This document shows, piece by piece, positions 51,128 to 61,683 of a stretch of DNA of 64,000 nt. The DNA is from JBFMHP01 sp964557295. GTDB taxonomy: Bacteria > Pseudomonadota > Gammaproteobacteria > RBG-16-57-12. Numbering within the stretch: position 1 is the stretch's first letter; each line of letters opens with the position of its first letter. The notes below the pieces were generated by a model, which did not search any database, had not been told where the DNA came from, and worked only from the letters and a program-made list of their open reading frames with translations. The translations under genes and the position numbers were made by a program. The stretch is from the NCBI GenBank assembly GCA_964557295.1, contig CAZKZP010000009.1, positions 1 to 64,000 on the forward strand. Reading direction: 5' to 3'.

Positions 51128-52182
51128 TCACACAATGCCAGCGCCCGACGCCGCCGCGCGAAACCATGCGCGGCTTCTCGCTCATCGAGCTGATGATCGC
51201 GATCACGATCAGCCTGCTGGTGCTCGCGGGGCTGACCACGATCTACGTCAACAACAGCCAGACACGCAATGAAATCGAGCGCGCCAATCGCATGACCGAG
51301 AATGGCCGCTACGCCATGGAACAGCTGCTGCACGATCTGCGCAACGCCGGCTATTACGCCGAACTCGATCCCACCGTCTTGGCCTCGCCCGCGGATGTGC
51401 CGGACCCGTGTGACACCGACCTGGCCGATCTGCGCAGCGCCCTGCCCGTGCCGATCCAGGCCTATGACAACAGCTCGGGTGGACTGAGCTGCATCAGCGA
51501 TGTGCGCGCCAACACCGACGTGCTGGTGGTGCGTCGCACCAGCACCTGCACCGTGGGCAGCGTCAATTGCGACGCGGTGGTGGCCGGCGCGCCGTATTTC
51601 CAGGCCTCGCTGTGCGGTGACGCGACGGAGCTGACCTCACCCGATGTCAATGACTACTACCGGCTGGATACCAATATCGCCAATCTCGATCGCCACCAGC
51701 GCAATTGCACGACGGTCGCTGCCAATCAACGTTATCTGACGCACATCTACTTCGTCGCCAATAACGACAAGGCCGGTGATGGCATCCCCACGCTCAAGAT
51801 GGCCGAACTGGGCGCGGGCAGGTTTTCCATCATTCCACTCGTCGAGGGCGTCGAGAATCTTCAGCTCGAATACGGACTCGACACCACGGCCGATGGTGCG
51901 CCCGATGTCTACACCACCGATCCCGCCAGTTATGGCGGCTGCGACGCGACCACCACGCCGACCTGCGTGGGCAATCTGCAAAGCGCGGTGGCGGTGAAGA
52001 TCAATCTGCTCGCCCGCAACCTCGAGGCCAGCTCTGGCCACAACGACACCAAGACCTACACGCTTGGATTGAACGACGCCGGTGTGGCGAATACGGTGGG
52101 GCCGTTCAACGACGCCATCAAGCGCCATGCCTATCAATCCGTCGTACGGTTGAACAATGTAGCAGGCAGGAGGATGCCATGA
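51118..52182 (+). CDS. pilW: Minor pilin PilW (operon B)
   Basis: 354 aa. Leader about 18 residues, cleavage before FSLIELMIAITISLLVLAG, Glu5 present, then MTENGRYAMEQLLHDLRNAG. It is about 100 residues longer than the operon A PilW, with an extra Cys-rich segment (SCISDVRANTD, TSTCTVGSVNCDAVVAG). The ATG at 51118 overlaps the pilV stop by ten bases. Confidence 0.92.
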   Translation: MCLITQCQRPTPPRETMRGFSLIELMIAITISLLVLAGLTTIYVNNSQTRNEIERANRMTENGRYAMEQLLHDLRNAGYYAELDPTVLASPADVPDPCDTDLADLRSALPVPIQAYDNSSGGLSCISDVRANTDVLVVRRTSTCTVGSVNCDAVVAGAPYFQASLCGDATELTSPDVNDYYRLDTNIANLDRHQRNCTTVAANQRYLTHIYFVANNDKAGDGIPTLKMAELGAGRFSIIPLVEGVENLQLEYGLDTTADGAPDVYTTDPASYGGCDATTTPTCVGNLQSAVAVKINLLARNLEASSGHNDTKTYTLGLNDAGVANTVGPFNDAIKRHAYQSVVRLNNVAGRRMP

Positions 52183-52751
52183 AATCGATCCGCTATCGCC
52201 AACACGGCGCCGCGCTACTGGTAAGCCTGGTCATGCTGCTGCTGATCACCATCATCACGGTTACCAGCTTCAATATGGGCCGGGGCAGCCTGGAGGTCGT
52301 CGGCAATATGCAGCAACGCAGCGAGGGCATCGAGATCGCCCAAGGTGTGCTCGAAACCGTGGTCAGTACCACAGACTTTTTCATGGACCCCGCCAACGCC
52401 ATCACCAGCCCCTGCGACGGAACGGCCAATACCGTGTGCGTCGACTTCAACGGCGATGGCACGACCGACAAGACCGTGACACTCTCGCCGCCGCCCGCCT
52501 GCATCAAGGCGCAGGGCGTGCTCAACACCGAACTGAATCTGGCGGATCCGGAAGACCTGGGCTGTGCCGTCGGTGCCAGCGGAAGCTTCGGCATCGCCGG
52601 GGTTGCTTCGGGCAGCTCGCTGTGCGCCAACAGCGTGTGGGAGATCAACGCCGTGGTCAGCTCGACGACTGCCACCACGGCCCTGGCCTCCGTCACGCGC
52701 GGTGATGCGGTGCGCGTTTCGACCGATGACATAGCCACCTCCTGTCCTTAA
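52179..52751 (+). CDS. pilX: Minor pilin PilX (operon B)
   Basis: 190 aa. QHGAALLVSLVMLLLITIIT is the N-terminal helix without a normal Glu5, followed by FNMGRGSLEVVGNMQQRSEG as in PilX. It overlaps the pilW stop by ATGA. Confidence 0.88.
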   Translation: MKSIRYRQHGAALLVSLVMLLLITIITVTSFNMGRGSLEVVGNMQQRSEGIEIAQGVLETVVSTTDFFMDPANAITSPCDGTANTVCVDFNGDGTTDKTVTLSPPPACIKAQGVLNTELNLADPEDLGCAVGASGSFGIAGVASGSSLCANSVWEINAVVSSTTATTALASVTRGDAVRVSTDDIATSCP

Positions 52752-52774
52752 TGCTGTTTTCAAGGAGAATTGCC

Positions 52775-55700
52775 ATGATGACCTCACCTACTCTTCGATA
52801 CATTACGGCAGCGCTTTATTGCGCCCTGCTGCTGACGCCGCTCTCCGGCAAAACGGAGGACATCGACATCTTCCTCGGCAAGTCGGCGGGCAGCGCGGAC
52901 GCGCCCAATGTGATCTTCCTGATCGACAACTCGCCGAATTGGAGCCGGGCTTCGCAGAAGTGGCCGGACAATGGCGGCAATCAAGGCGAGGCGGAGCTGG
53001 CGGCGATCAGCGAGGTGCTGGATACGCTCGCCGCCACCGATGAGGTCAACATCGGTCTCGCCCTGCTGAGTGAATACGCGGGCAGCACCGCCAGTGGCGC
53101 CACGCCCGGCAACGGCGGAGGCTATGTCCGCTTCGGGGCGCGGGACATGACGGTGCCGGCCAACAAAACCGCGTTGAAGGCCATCCTGGCGCAGCTCAAA
53201 TCCAAGGTTACCGACCCGCAGGAAAAGCTCAGCGGCATGCCCAAGAAGGAAGAGGCCGCCGCGTTTTATGAGTTGTACAAGTACTTCTCCAACCTCCAGC
53301 CGTACACCGGGCCGCTGGCCAGCAATCCGTGGGCGGATGTCTCCGGCAATATGGGCGATGCCAACCATTACACGGCCGCCAAACAAGGCTTGACCGCAGG
53401 CTTCGCCATCAACAGCAGCGGCAACTATCAGAGCACGGTGACGGAAGAAAACAGCTGTGCCCGCAATTTCATCATCTACATCGCCAACAATGCCAACAAC
53501 TCCGGCTCGGCCGGGCGCGCCTCGTATCAGGCCAGCATCGCCAATGTCGGACCCACGCAGCTCCCCTTGACCGGCGGGGAGTCGAACTGGATCGATGAAT
53601 GGGCCAAGTACCTCTACAGCCATGGGGCGCTGGTCGAGGGGGAAGAGGATGATACCCGCTCGGTGGTGACCTACGTGCTCGACGCCTATAACGCCCAGCA
53701 GAACGTGCCTTACTCTAAAACCTTGCAGAACGCCGCCAAGGTTGGCGGCGGCCGTTATTTCCAGGTGGGCAACCAGGCGGCGATCAAGGCGGCGCTGACG
53801 CAGATCATGACCGAGATCAAGGGCATCAACTCGACCTTCGCCTCGGCCAGCCTCCCAGTGAACACCACCAACCGTGCGCAAGACAAGAACCAGGTCTTCA
53901 TTCCGATGTTCCGGCCCCATGCGGACGCTAAACCGCTGTGGATGGGTAATCTGAAGCAGTATCAGCTCATCCTCGATGGCAACAAGGTCGAGCTCGGAGA
54001 TGCAAGCGGCATTTCTGCGGTCAGCACCATCACGGGCTTTCCGAACGATTGCGCCGTTAGTTTCTGGACCACTGATAGCATGACCGCAGGGGTAGGATAT
54101 TGGGCAAACGTCTCACCGTCCGATGAACGGAAAGGGTCATGTTATCCCCTCATCGATGGGACGGTTGATCCCCGAAATTATTCCGATCTGCCCGATGGAC
54201 CGATCGTGGAAAAAGGCGGCGTGGCGGAGGTGATCCGCAAAGGCAACAATCCGTCGGTCACCAACAGCACGCCGACTTGGGCGGTCAATCGCACAATATA
54301 CACACTGTCGAGCTCCTCCGCGCTGACCACCTTCGATACGACGTCTTCGAGCCTCACGGCCACCGTGGTCGACTTCATCCAAGGCAAGGACGTCAACGAT
54401 GAAAACGGCAATGGCAACTTTACCGAGACTCGCCCCTCGCTGCATGGCGATGCCATCCACTCGCGTCCATTGCCCATCGACTACGGCGATATCGAGGGCG
54501 TGACCGTGGGCGTGACCGTTTACTATGGTTCGAACGATGGCACCTTGCGCGCGGTGGATTCGAACAATGGCAAGGAACGTTGGGCCTTCGTGGCGCCGGA
54601 GTTCTTCTCCAGGCTCGGGCGTCTGCAGACCAACAGCCCGCTCATCAGTTATCCGGGCATGTCATCGAGCGTCACGCCTACGCCCACGCCCAAGGATTAT
54701 TTCTTCGACGGATCGCTGGGGGTATATCAGAACCTCGACAACAGCAAGGTGTGGATCTATCCCTCCATGCGCCGCGGCGGGCGGATGATCTATGCGTTCG
54801 ACGTGACCGATCCCGCCTCGCCCAGTTTAAAGTGGAAGGCCGGATGTGAGAATCTCACCAATGACACAGTTTGCACCAGTGGCATGAGCGGCATCGGCCA
54901 GACCTGGTCGACCCCGCAGGTGGCATTGGTCAAGGGATACTCGACGACCGACCCGGTGGTGATTTTCGGAGGCGGGTATGATGCCTGCGAGGATGCCAAC
55001 ACCATGACGCCCGCGTGCACCTCGCCCAAGGGCGCGGGGGTCCACATCCTCGATGCGAGCGATGGCACCGTGCTCAAGTCCTTCAGCACCACCCGTAGCG
55101 TGGTGGCCGATATTGCAATGATCGATATGAACAACGACGGCATGGTGGATTTCGCCTACGTCGCCGATACGGGCGGCAACATCTATCGCCTCAACTTTAG
55201 TGAAGGCCCGGCAACGGCGTATGCGCCGCTGGCAAGTTCCTCTTCGCCCCGGCCTTGATGCAGACGGCGGGCGGACTCGTCTACCTGGCGATCGGCTCCG
55301 GCGACCGCGAGCATCCGCTGATCACCAACTATCCGTATAGTGATGTCGTGAATCGCTTCTACGTGTTTCTCAACGACGTGGCATCGAGCACGGAGGTCAA
55401 TCTCGACAGCAGCGATGTGTCATACGACTACACCACCCCGAGCAGTTGTACCACGGCGGGCGTGCTTCCGAGCTCCGGCAAGATCGGCTGGTATATGAAT
55501 CTGAACCAAAACGGCCAGGGCGAGCAAACCGTCACCTCGGCGCTCATCGCCGGTGGCCTGGTGACCTTCAGCACCAACCGCCCGCTGCCCGCGACGGAGG
55601 GCAGTTGCGAGAACAGCCTGGGCGAGGCGCGCGGCTACTGGGTCAATCTGCTGAATGGAAGCGGTGCGGTGGGCGTGGCCGGTTCATGCGGTGGCGACCG

Positions 55701-55914
55701 GTCGACCACCTTCGTCGGGGGCGGCCTGCCGCCATCCCCGGTGATCGGCACCGTGCCCATCGTCGTGGACGGCAAATCACAGCCCATGACTGTGATCATC
55801 GGCGCGCCGCAGCGTGATGGTGCCGCGAGCTCGCCGATCTCCCCGCAACGGGTCAGGCCGGTCATCAGCTCCAAACGTTCGATGATGTACTGGAAATCCT
55901 CGGGCGATAATTAA
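52775..55914 (+). pseudogene. pilY1: PilY1-like pilus adhesin with frameshift (operon B)
   Basis: Reading frame 1 runs from 52775 to 55258, and frame 2 from about 55230 to 55914. Frame 1 has a signal peptide, a vWA-like domain (NVIFLIDNSPNWS), and the propeller (VYYGSNDGTLRAVDSNNG, RRGGRMIYAFDVTDP, calcium-loop-like DMNNDGMVD). It then loses the frame just before the conserved KFLFAPAL ... LAIGSGDREHPL, which continues in frame 2 to a normal PilY1 end. So it is one gene of about 1045 codons with a one-base deletion (or equivalent) near 55225-55232, real or a sequencing error. The MIDAS DxSxS is changed: D51-N-S53-P-N55. Confidence 0.85.
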
Positions 55915-55926
55915 AGCTCGATCAGC

Positions 55927-55960
55927 AAAAAGGCCGCGGGGGAGACCCCGCGGCCTTTTT
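55927..55960. terminator. Strong bidirectional terminator
   Basis: A 15-bp perfect stem AAAAAGGCCGCGGGG/CCCCGCGGCCTTTTT with GAGA loop, ending the pilin operon on the plus strand and available to the DsbC-like gene on the minus strand. Confidence 0.9.
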
Positions 55961-56022
55961 CGTTTTCAGGGAGATTGGAGCGGTTTCTTTTCCGTCATTC
56001 CGACAGGCGCCGGAACGGCGGA

Positions 56023-56840
56023 TTACTCAGATTTTCCCGGCGTTGTGGCAGGCGCCTCCGCGGCGAGAAACCGTTCGAGCGGCGCCTGATNNNNNNNNNN
56101 GCGGTGAAGAGCTGCGCGCCACCTTGCCGATGGATTTTCATCGGATCGAAGCCCGTGAGCTGGGTGCCGTCGCCCAGCAGCAAGGACGGCGTGGCATTGA
56201 TGCCGATCCGCGCGGCCAGCGCCTCGTGTTCGGCCAAGCGCGCCCTGCCCGCCGCGCAGTCCTGCAAATCCATCAATCCAATTTTGCGTTCATAGATGGC
56301 CGCGAAGGCGGCGGCCGGATCCTCCGCGCACAGGATGTGCACCGCCTTGGACGCGGCCGTGGGGTGGATGGCGCGCAGTGGGGTGAAGAAGACGTAGCGC
56401 GTGACCTGCGCCGCGTGCTTGTCCATGAAACGGTGATATTGCTGGCACGAGGGGCATTCCGGATCGGTGAACTCGACGATGGCCTTCGGCCCCTTGCCGA
56501 TGGTAAGCGCCAGATCGAGCGGGATCTCCACGCCGTGTTCTCTTTGCAGTGCCGTGAGCCGTTCCTGGGTCAGGGAACGGCCATCCTTGGTGAGCACCTC
56601 GCCCAGGAACAGCAGATCCTTGGCCGGGTGGTAGTAGACGATCTTGCCGTTGCTGAGCACTTCATAAAGCCCCTCGATCGGCCCCGGTGCGAACGCCGTC
56701 ACCGGCATATTGCCGAAACTCGCGCGAAACTGCGCTTGCGCCGCCTTCAATGCATCCGGCTTCTCACTGGCGACGACACCGCTGCAACCCAATGCGGTGG
56801 CCGTCAATAAACACGCTGCGAGACGTTCGATCTTCTTCAT
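56023..56840 (-). CDS. DsbC-like thiol:disulfide interchange protein (assembly gap inside)
   Basis: About 270 aa across a ten-N gap (56091-56100). A signal peptide (LAACLLTATALGCSGVVASE) and a DsbC-type N-terminal dimerisation domain (ALKAAQAQFRASFGNMPVTA, YEVLSNGKIVYYHPAKDLLF) are followed by the thioredoxin fold with the redox motif CPSC (DPECPSCQQYHRF) and a cis-Pro loop (INATPSLLLGDG). Beyond the gap the in-frame tail is QAPLERFLAAE...TPGKSE. It probably isomerises or reduces periplasmic disulfides; the Cys-rich minor pilins next door are possible clients (inference). AGGAGG precedes the ATG. Confidence 0.88.
56091..56100. other. Assembly gap (10 N)
   Basis: Placeholder of unknown length near the 3' end of the DsbC-like gene. 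The sequence on both sides still reads as one protein after a frame adjustment. Confidence 0.95.
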
Positions 56841-56884
56841 GGGAGAGCCCTCCTGCGGGCATCGCGTGGTTGTCGGCGAGCGAA

Positions 56885-58369
56885 CTATTTTTTGCAGATC
56901 CCCAGCGATTCCCAGATCGCATCCACCCGCTGCTTGACGGCCGCGTCCATCACGATCGGGGTGCCCCATTCGCGGGTGGTCTCGCCGGGCCATTTGTTGG
57001 TGGCGTCGAAGCCGATCTTGGAGCCGAGGCCGGAGACCGGCGAGGCGAAGTCGAGATAGTCGATCGGGGTGTGTTCGATCATCGTGGTGTCGCGCGCCGG
57101 GTCCATGCGCGTGGTCATGGCCCAGATCACGTCTTCCCAGGCGCGCACGTTCACGTCTTCATCGGTGATGATGACGAACTTGGTGTACATGAACTGGCGC
57201 AGGAAGGACCACACGCCGAGCATGATGCGTTTGGCGTGTCCCGGATATTGCTTGCGGATGCTCACGACCGCCATGCGGTAGGAGCAGCCTTCGGGCGGCA
57301 GATAGAAATCGACGATCTCCGGGAACTGCTTCTGCAGGATCGGCACGAAGACCTCGTTCAACGCCACGCCCAGGATGGCCGGTTCATCGGGCGGGCGGCC
57401 GGTGTAGGTGCTGTGATAGATCGGGTCGCGGCGGTGGGTGATGCGGTCGATGGTGAAGACCGGGAAGGAGTCGACCTCGTTGTAATAGCCGGTGTGGTCG
57501 CCGAACGGGCCTTCCTCGGCCATCTCGCCGGGGTGGATGTGGCCTTCGAGCACGAATTCGGCGCTGGCCGGGACGTGCAGCTCACTGCCGAGGCACTTGA
57601 CCAGCTCGGTCTTGTCGCCGCGCAGCAGCCCGGCGAAGGCGTATTCGGAGAGTGTGTCCGGCACCGGGGTCACGGCGCCCAGGATGGTGGCCGGGTCGGC
57701 GCCCAGGGCCACGGCGATCGGGAAGGGCTGGCCGGGATGGGCCTCTTTCCAGTCGCGGAAGTCGAGCGCGCCGCCGCGGTGGGAGAGCCAGCGCATGATG
57801 ACCTTGTTGGGCGCGAGCACCTGCTGGCGGTAGATCCCCAAGTTCTGGCGCTCCTTGCGCGGCCCCTTGGTGACGACCAGGGCCCAGGTGATCAACGGCC
57901 CGGCATCCCCCGGCCAGCAGGTCTGGATCGGCAGCTTGCCCAGGTCGACCTGCGCGCCCTCGAGCACCACCTCCTGGCAGGCGGCGCGGCTGACCACCTT
58001 GGGCGCCATGTTGAGCACCTGCTTGAAGATCGGCAGCTTGTCCCAGGCATCGCGCATGCCCTTGGGCGGCTCGGGTTCCTTGAGGAAGGCCAGCAGCTTG
58101 CCGACCTCGCGCAGGGCGTCGACCGAGTCCTCGCCCATGCCCAAGGCCACGCGGTGCGGGGTGCCGAACAGATTGGCCAGCACCGGCACATCGAAGCCCT
58201 TGGGGTTTTCGAACAGCAGGGCCGGTCCGCCGGCGCGCAGGGTGCGGTCGCAGATCTCGGTCATTTCCAGATAGGGATCGACCTCGACGCTGACCCGTTT
58301 GAGTTCGCCTTGCTTTTCCAGAAGACGGATGAAGTCGCGCAGATCTTTGTATTTCATGTCGGGCATCAT
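56885..58369 (-). CDS. ubiD: 4-hydroxy-3-polyprenylbenzoate decarboxylase UbiD
   Basis: 494 aa. Decarboxylates the ubiquinone precursor 3-polyprenyl-4-hydroxybenzoate using prenylated FMN made by UbiX. Family motifs: MKYKDLRDFIRLLEKQGELK at the start, the active-site E-x-E-type region GEMAEEGPFGDHTGYYNEVD, and C-terminal TDEDVNVRAWEDVIWAMTTR. The start at 58369 has GGAGG eight bases upstream; ATG at 58357 is the alternative. UbiX is not in the window. Confidence 0.95.
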   Translation of the reverse strand: MMPDMKYKDLRDFIRLLEKQGELKRVSVEVDPYLEMTEICDRTLRAGGPALLFENPKGFDVPVLANLFGTPHRVALGMGEDSVDALREVGKLLAFLKEPEPPKGMRDAWDKLPIFKQVLNMAPKVVSRAACQEVVLEGAQVDLGKLPIQTCWPGDAGPLITWALVVTKGPRKERQNLGIYRQQVLAPNKVIMRWLSHRGGALDFRDWKEAHPGQPFPIAVALGADPATILGAVTPVPDTLSEYAFAGLLRGDKTELVKCLGSELHVPASAEFVLEGHIHPGEMAEEGPFGDHTGYYNEVDSFPVFTIDRITHRRDPIYHSTYTGRPPDEPAILGVALNEVFVPILQKQFPEIVDFYLPPEGCSYRMAVVSIRKQYPGHAKRIMLGVWSFLRQFMYTKFVIITDEDVNVRAWEDVIWAMTTRMDPARDTTMIEHTPIDYLDFASPVSGLGSKIGFDATNKWPGETTREWGTPIVMDAAVKQRVDAIWESLGICKK

Positions 58370-58402
58370 AGCAGCGCCTCCGGCCAGTGTCAGCCGATGA
58401 GC

Positions 58403-61400
58403 TCAGCGCGCGAGCGCCGCATCGATGGCGGCGAAGAGCTTGCCGGCGTCGATCGGCTTGCAGACATAGTCGGCGAAGCCGGCGGCCTTGGCCTTTTCGA
58501 GGTCCTGCGCCATGGCGTTGGCGCTGATCCCGATGACCGGAATCGCGCGGGTGCGCGCATTCCCCTGGAGGCGCTCCAGCACCTGGTAGCCGTTCATCTC
58601 GGGCAGGTTGATATCGAGCAATATGAGATCGAGCGGATGCCGGCGCGCGGTCTCCAGGCCCTGGTGCGGGTGGCTGGCGGTGTAGAGATGGAGGTTGCCG
58701 CGTTTGGCGAGCAGCTGGGTGACCAGGCGCAGATTGGCCGGATTGTCTTCGATGTACAACACCTCGTAGTGCCTTGAATCGGTGGAATCGGCCGGCGGCC
58801 TCAGGGCAAGCTCGGTGCTATCCGGCATGCACTGGATGCCGCTGAACTGCGGCAGGACGAACCAGAACCGGCTGCCGTGGCCGGGCTTGCTCGCAAAGCC
58901 GATCTCCCCACCGACCAATTCCACCAGGCGCTTGGTGATCACCAGGCCGATGCCGGTGCCTTCGACTTCGCTGGTCTCCGCCCCCAGCCGGTTGAAGGAG
59001 GTGAAGAGTTCGGGCTGGCGCGCCTCGGGGATGCCGGGGCCGGTGTCGAGGATGCTGATGCTGAGTCTATCGTCTTCCTGCGCCGCGCAGCGCACCTCGA
59101 CGCGGCCGTTTTGCCGGTTGTATTTGACGGCGTTGGACAGCAGGTTGAGAGTGATCTGCTTGAGCCGGATGCGGTCGGTGAACAGCCAGACCGGCTGATT
59201 GTCCGTGCTGCGCAGATCGATCGGCCGGTCTTCCAGGCTGACCGTGATCTCGACATTGCGCTGGGTGATCAGCGGGATCAGCAGGGTGAGGCATTCCTGC
59301 AGGGTGTCGAGGAAGTTCACCGGTTCGAGCGACAATTCGATGCTGCCGGCCTCGATGCGCGAGAGATCGAGCACCTCGTTGATCAGGCTGAGCAAGTGGC
59401 GCCCGGCCTTGTAGATCTCGTCGACGTTTTCCCGCTGCGATGCCGTCAAACCCGCATGTTCGATTTCGAGGATCTGGGCGAAGCCGAGGATCGCATTGAG
59501 CGGCGTGCGCAACTCATGGCTCATGCGCGAGAGGAATTCGGACTTGGCGCGGTTGGCGCGCTCGGCCTGCTCCCGCGCGCGGGTCATCTCGCGGCGCGCC
59601 TGGGTCTCGGCTTCGAACATGCGCATGGCGTTGACGATCACGCCGTAGGTGGCGTTGAAGGGTTCGAGAAAGGCGATGAGATCCCGGTCATAACCGCCCG
59701 GGCGGTTGGCCAGGCAATACATGCCCACCAGTTGATCGTGGTAGTGGATTGGCATGCCGAGATAGCTCGTCATGGGCAGGTGGCCGGGCGGCAGCGTGGC
59801 CCCCAACGGGTGGCGCGCCACATCCTCCAGACACAACAGTTCCCCGGTGCGGATGGTGTGGCCGAACAGGGTGTCGAGATTGTGGAACTCCATCGTGGGC
59901 TGGTCCTGAAAGGTATCGCCCGCGATCGTCGCCAGGGCCTGGCTGCGGAGATAGCGCTGGCCGTGTTCATCGAGCAGGATCTCGCCGATGAAGCCGTATT
60001 CGCTGTCGGTGAGCGCGAGCAGCCCCCGGAGCAGATCGCCGGCGACCTTGTGGATGCGGGTGGAGCTCACGAACTCGGACAGCGCCTCGCCCAGGATGGC
60101 GAGCATGGCGCGCTGCCGCTTCAGGGTCTGTTCGATTTCGACCATCTGCGTGATATCAGTGCGCGCGGCGATGAATTGATACGGCAGCCCGTCGGCATCC
60201 AGCAGCGGGATGATGGTCGACTCCACCCAGTAGTTCGCGCCGTCCTTGCGCCGGTTGCAGATCATGCCGTGCCAGACCTTGCCGGTGGTGATGGTCTGCC
60301 ACATATCCTGGAAAAACGCCGTGGGGTGCGTGCCGGAGTTGATGATGCGGTGGTTTTGGCCGATCAACTCCTCGCGGCGGTAGCCGCTGACTTCGCAGAA
60401 CTTGTCGTTGACGTCGATGATGACCCCGGCGGTGTCGGTCATGCTGACGATGGCGTGCTGGTCGAGCACCAGACGGCGGTATTTGTTTTCCAGCAGGGTG
60501 CGCCGGAGCTCCTGACGGACCAGGGTGACCTCGCGCGCGCGCCTCAGCCGGGCCTTGACCAGTGCGAGGAGATGCTCCGGGGCGATGGTCTTGCTGATAT
60601 AGCCATCGCCGCCCAGATCCATTACGGCCAGTTCCACCTCGATCTTGCGGTCGTCGGAGAAAAACAGGATGGGCAGATCGAGATGGGCATCGTCCTGGCG
60701 GATGATGGCCGCCAGCTCGATGCCGCTGACCCTCGGCATGTGCACGTCCATCAGGATCAGGTCGGGCTTGAATTCATCGAGCACGCTCAGGGTCTGCCAG
60801 GGATCGGTGATGGCGCGGGTCTGGATGCCGGCGGCGCGCAGGATGGCGTCGAGGTATCCAGCCACCGAGGCCTGGTCGTCGATGATCATGACGCGGTACG
60901 GGGCGTCCGGGATGCTGTGGGTGAGGCTGTCGATGGTGCTGATCAACCTTTCGGTGTCGACCGGCTTCTTGAAGTAGCGCCGGGCCCCGGCCTGGAGGGC
61001 CAGGAGCCGGGCCTCGATGTCATCGCGCACCGAGATGAAAATCACCGCGGGCATGGCCGTGAACTTCTGTTTCAAGCGGATGATGGTCTGCGCGCCGGCC
61101 AGCGCCCCTTCCTCGAACATCATATCGATGATGATCACAGCCGGGGTGAGTCCGGCGCAGTTGCGGCAGAAGCTGTCCAGGTCGTAGTAATGGCGTACCG
61201 TGTAGCCGGCGTGGCGCAGGGCGGCGCCGAGGTTGAGGGTGATGAACTCATCGTCGTCGATCAGACAGATGAGATTGTTGCCGGAATGGTGCGGGCTGAT
61301 CTGCGCGACCGTCTGGGTGATTTCGCCGGGCTCCCACAAGGCGGCCTCGGCCTCCAGTGCGCCGAGCAGGGTGCTGATATCGTGGCGCTGCTCCTCGGAT

Positions 61401-61666
61401 AGACCGGTCGCGGTGCGCTGCTGTTCGCAGATCAGCTCCAGACGCCGGGCGATGTTGCCGATGCGATAGGCGCCGAAGGAGCCCGCGGTGCCGGCCAGGC
61501 TGTGGCATTTGTTGATCAGGGTGGAAAAGGACGGTGCGGTTTCGGTGGCGTGCTGCCGCTCGGACCATAGCCGCTTGATTTCGCCCACCCTGCCCTCCAG
61601 ACTCTGCTTGAATCTGATCTGCATCTGTGAGAGTTGATCGAAGACCGCCGTCTTTTTTTCGTCCAT
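58403..61666 (-). CDS. Hybrid sensor histidine kinase (Hpt-REC-REC-PAS-GAF-HK-REC)
   Basis: 1087 aa, no membrane segment. Order: Hpt domain (H55, NKCHSLAGTAGSFGAYRIGN), REC (LICLIDDDEFITLNLG ... AVIIIDMMFEEG), REC (YRVMIIDDQASVAGY ... LILMDVHMPR), PAS (QHAIVSMTDTAGVIIDVND), GAF (TDSEYGFIGEILLDEHGQRY), HisKA (SRMSHELRTPLNAILGFAQ), HATPase (FTDRIRLKQITLNLLSNAVK), C-terminal REC (VLYIEDNPANLRLVTQLL ... LILLDINLPEMNG). A complete internal phosphorelay on one chain is unusual in having the Hpt at the N-terminus. Divergent from the REC-HD-GYP gene. ATG at 61666 chosen over a TTG at 61681. Confidence 0.9.
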   Translation of the reverse strand: MDEKKTAVFDQLSQMQIRFKQSLEGRVGEIKRLWSERQHATETAPSFSTLINKCHSLAGTAGSFGAYRIGNIARRLELICEQQRTATGLSEEQRHDISTLLGALEAEAALWEPGEITQTVAQISPHHSGNNLICLIDDDEFITLNLGAALRHAGYTVRHYYDLDSFCRNCAGLTPAVIIIDMMFEEGALAGAQTIIRLKQKFTAMPAVIFISVRDDIEARLLALQAGARRYFKKPVDTERLISTIDSLTHSIPDAPYRVMIIDDQASVAGYLDAILRAAGIQTRAITDPWQTLSVLDEFKPDLILMDVHMPRVSGIELAAIIRQDDAHLDLPILFFSDDRKIEVELAVMDLGGDGYISKTIAPEHLLALVKARLRRAREVTLVRQELRRTLLENKYRRLVLDQHAIVSMTDTAGVIIDVNDKFCEVSGYRREELIGQNHRIINSGTHPTAFFQDMWQTITTGKVWHGMICNRRKDGANYWVESTIIPLLDADGLPYQFIAARTDITQMVEIEQTLKRQRAMLAILGEALSEFVSSTRIHKVAGDLLRGLLALTDSEYGFIGEILLDEHGQRYLRSQALATIAGDTFQDQPTMEFHNLDTLFGHTIRTGELLCLEDVARHPLGATLPPGHLPMTSYLGMPIHYHDQLVGMYCLANRPGGYDRDLIAFLEPFNATYGVIVNAMRMFEAETQARREMTRAREQAERANRAKSEFLSRMSHELRTPLNAILGFAQILEIEHAGLTASQRENVDEIYKAGRHLLSLINEVLDLSRIEAGSIELSLEPVNFLDTLQECLTLLIPLITQRNVEITVSLEDRPIDLRSTDNQPVWLFTDRIRLKQITLNLLSNAVKYNRQNGRVEVRCAAQEDDRLSISILDTGPGIPEARQPELFTSFNRLGAETSEVEGTGIGLVITKRLVELVGGEIGFASKPGHGSRFWFVLPQFSGIQCMPDSTELALRPPADSTDSRHYEVLYIEDNPANLRLVTQLLAKRGNLHLYTASHPHQGLETARRHPLDLILLDINLPEMNGYQVLERLQGNARTRAIPVIGISANAMAQDLEKAKAAGFADYVCKPIDAGKLFAAIDAALAR

Positions 61667-61683
61667 GCCGTGCCCGCTCAAGT

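Noticed and set aside
58877..61402. Open frame of 841 codons antisense to the hybrid kinase
   Set aside because: Shadow of a GC-rich gene; the kinase domains on the minus strand are unambiguous.
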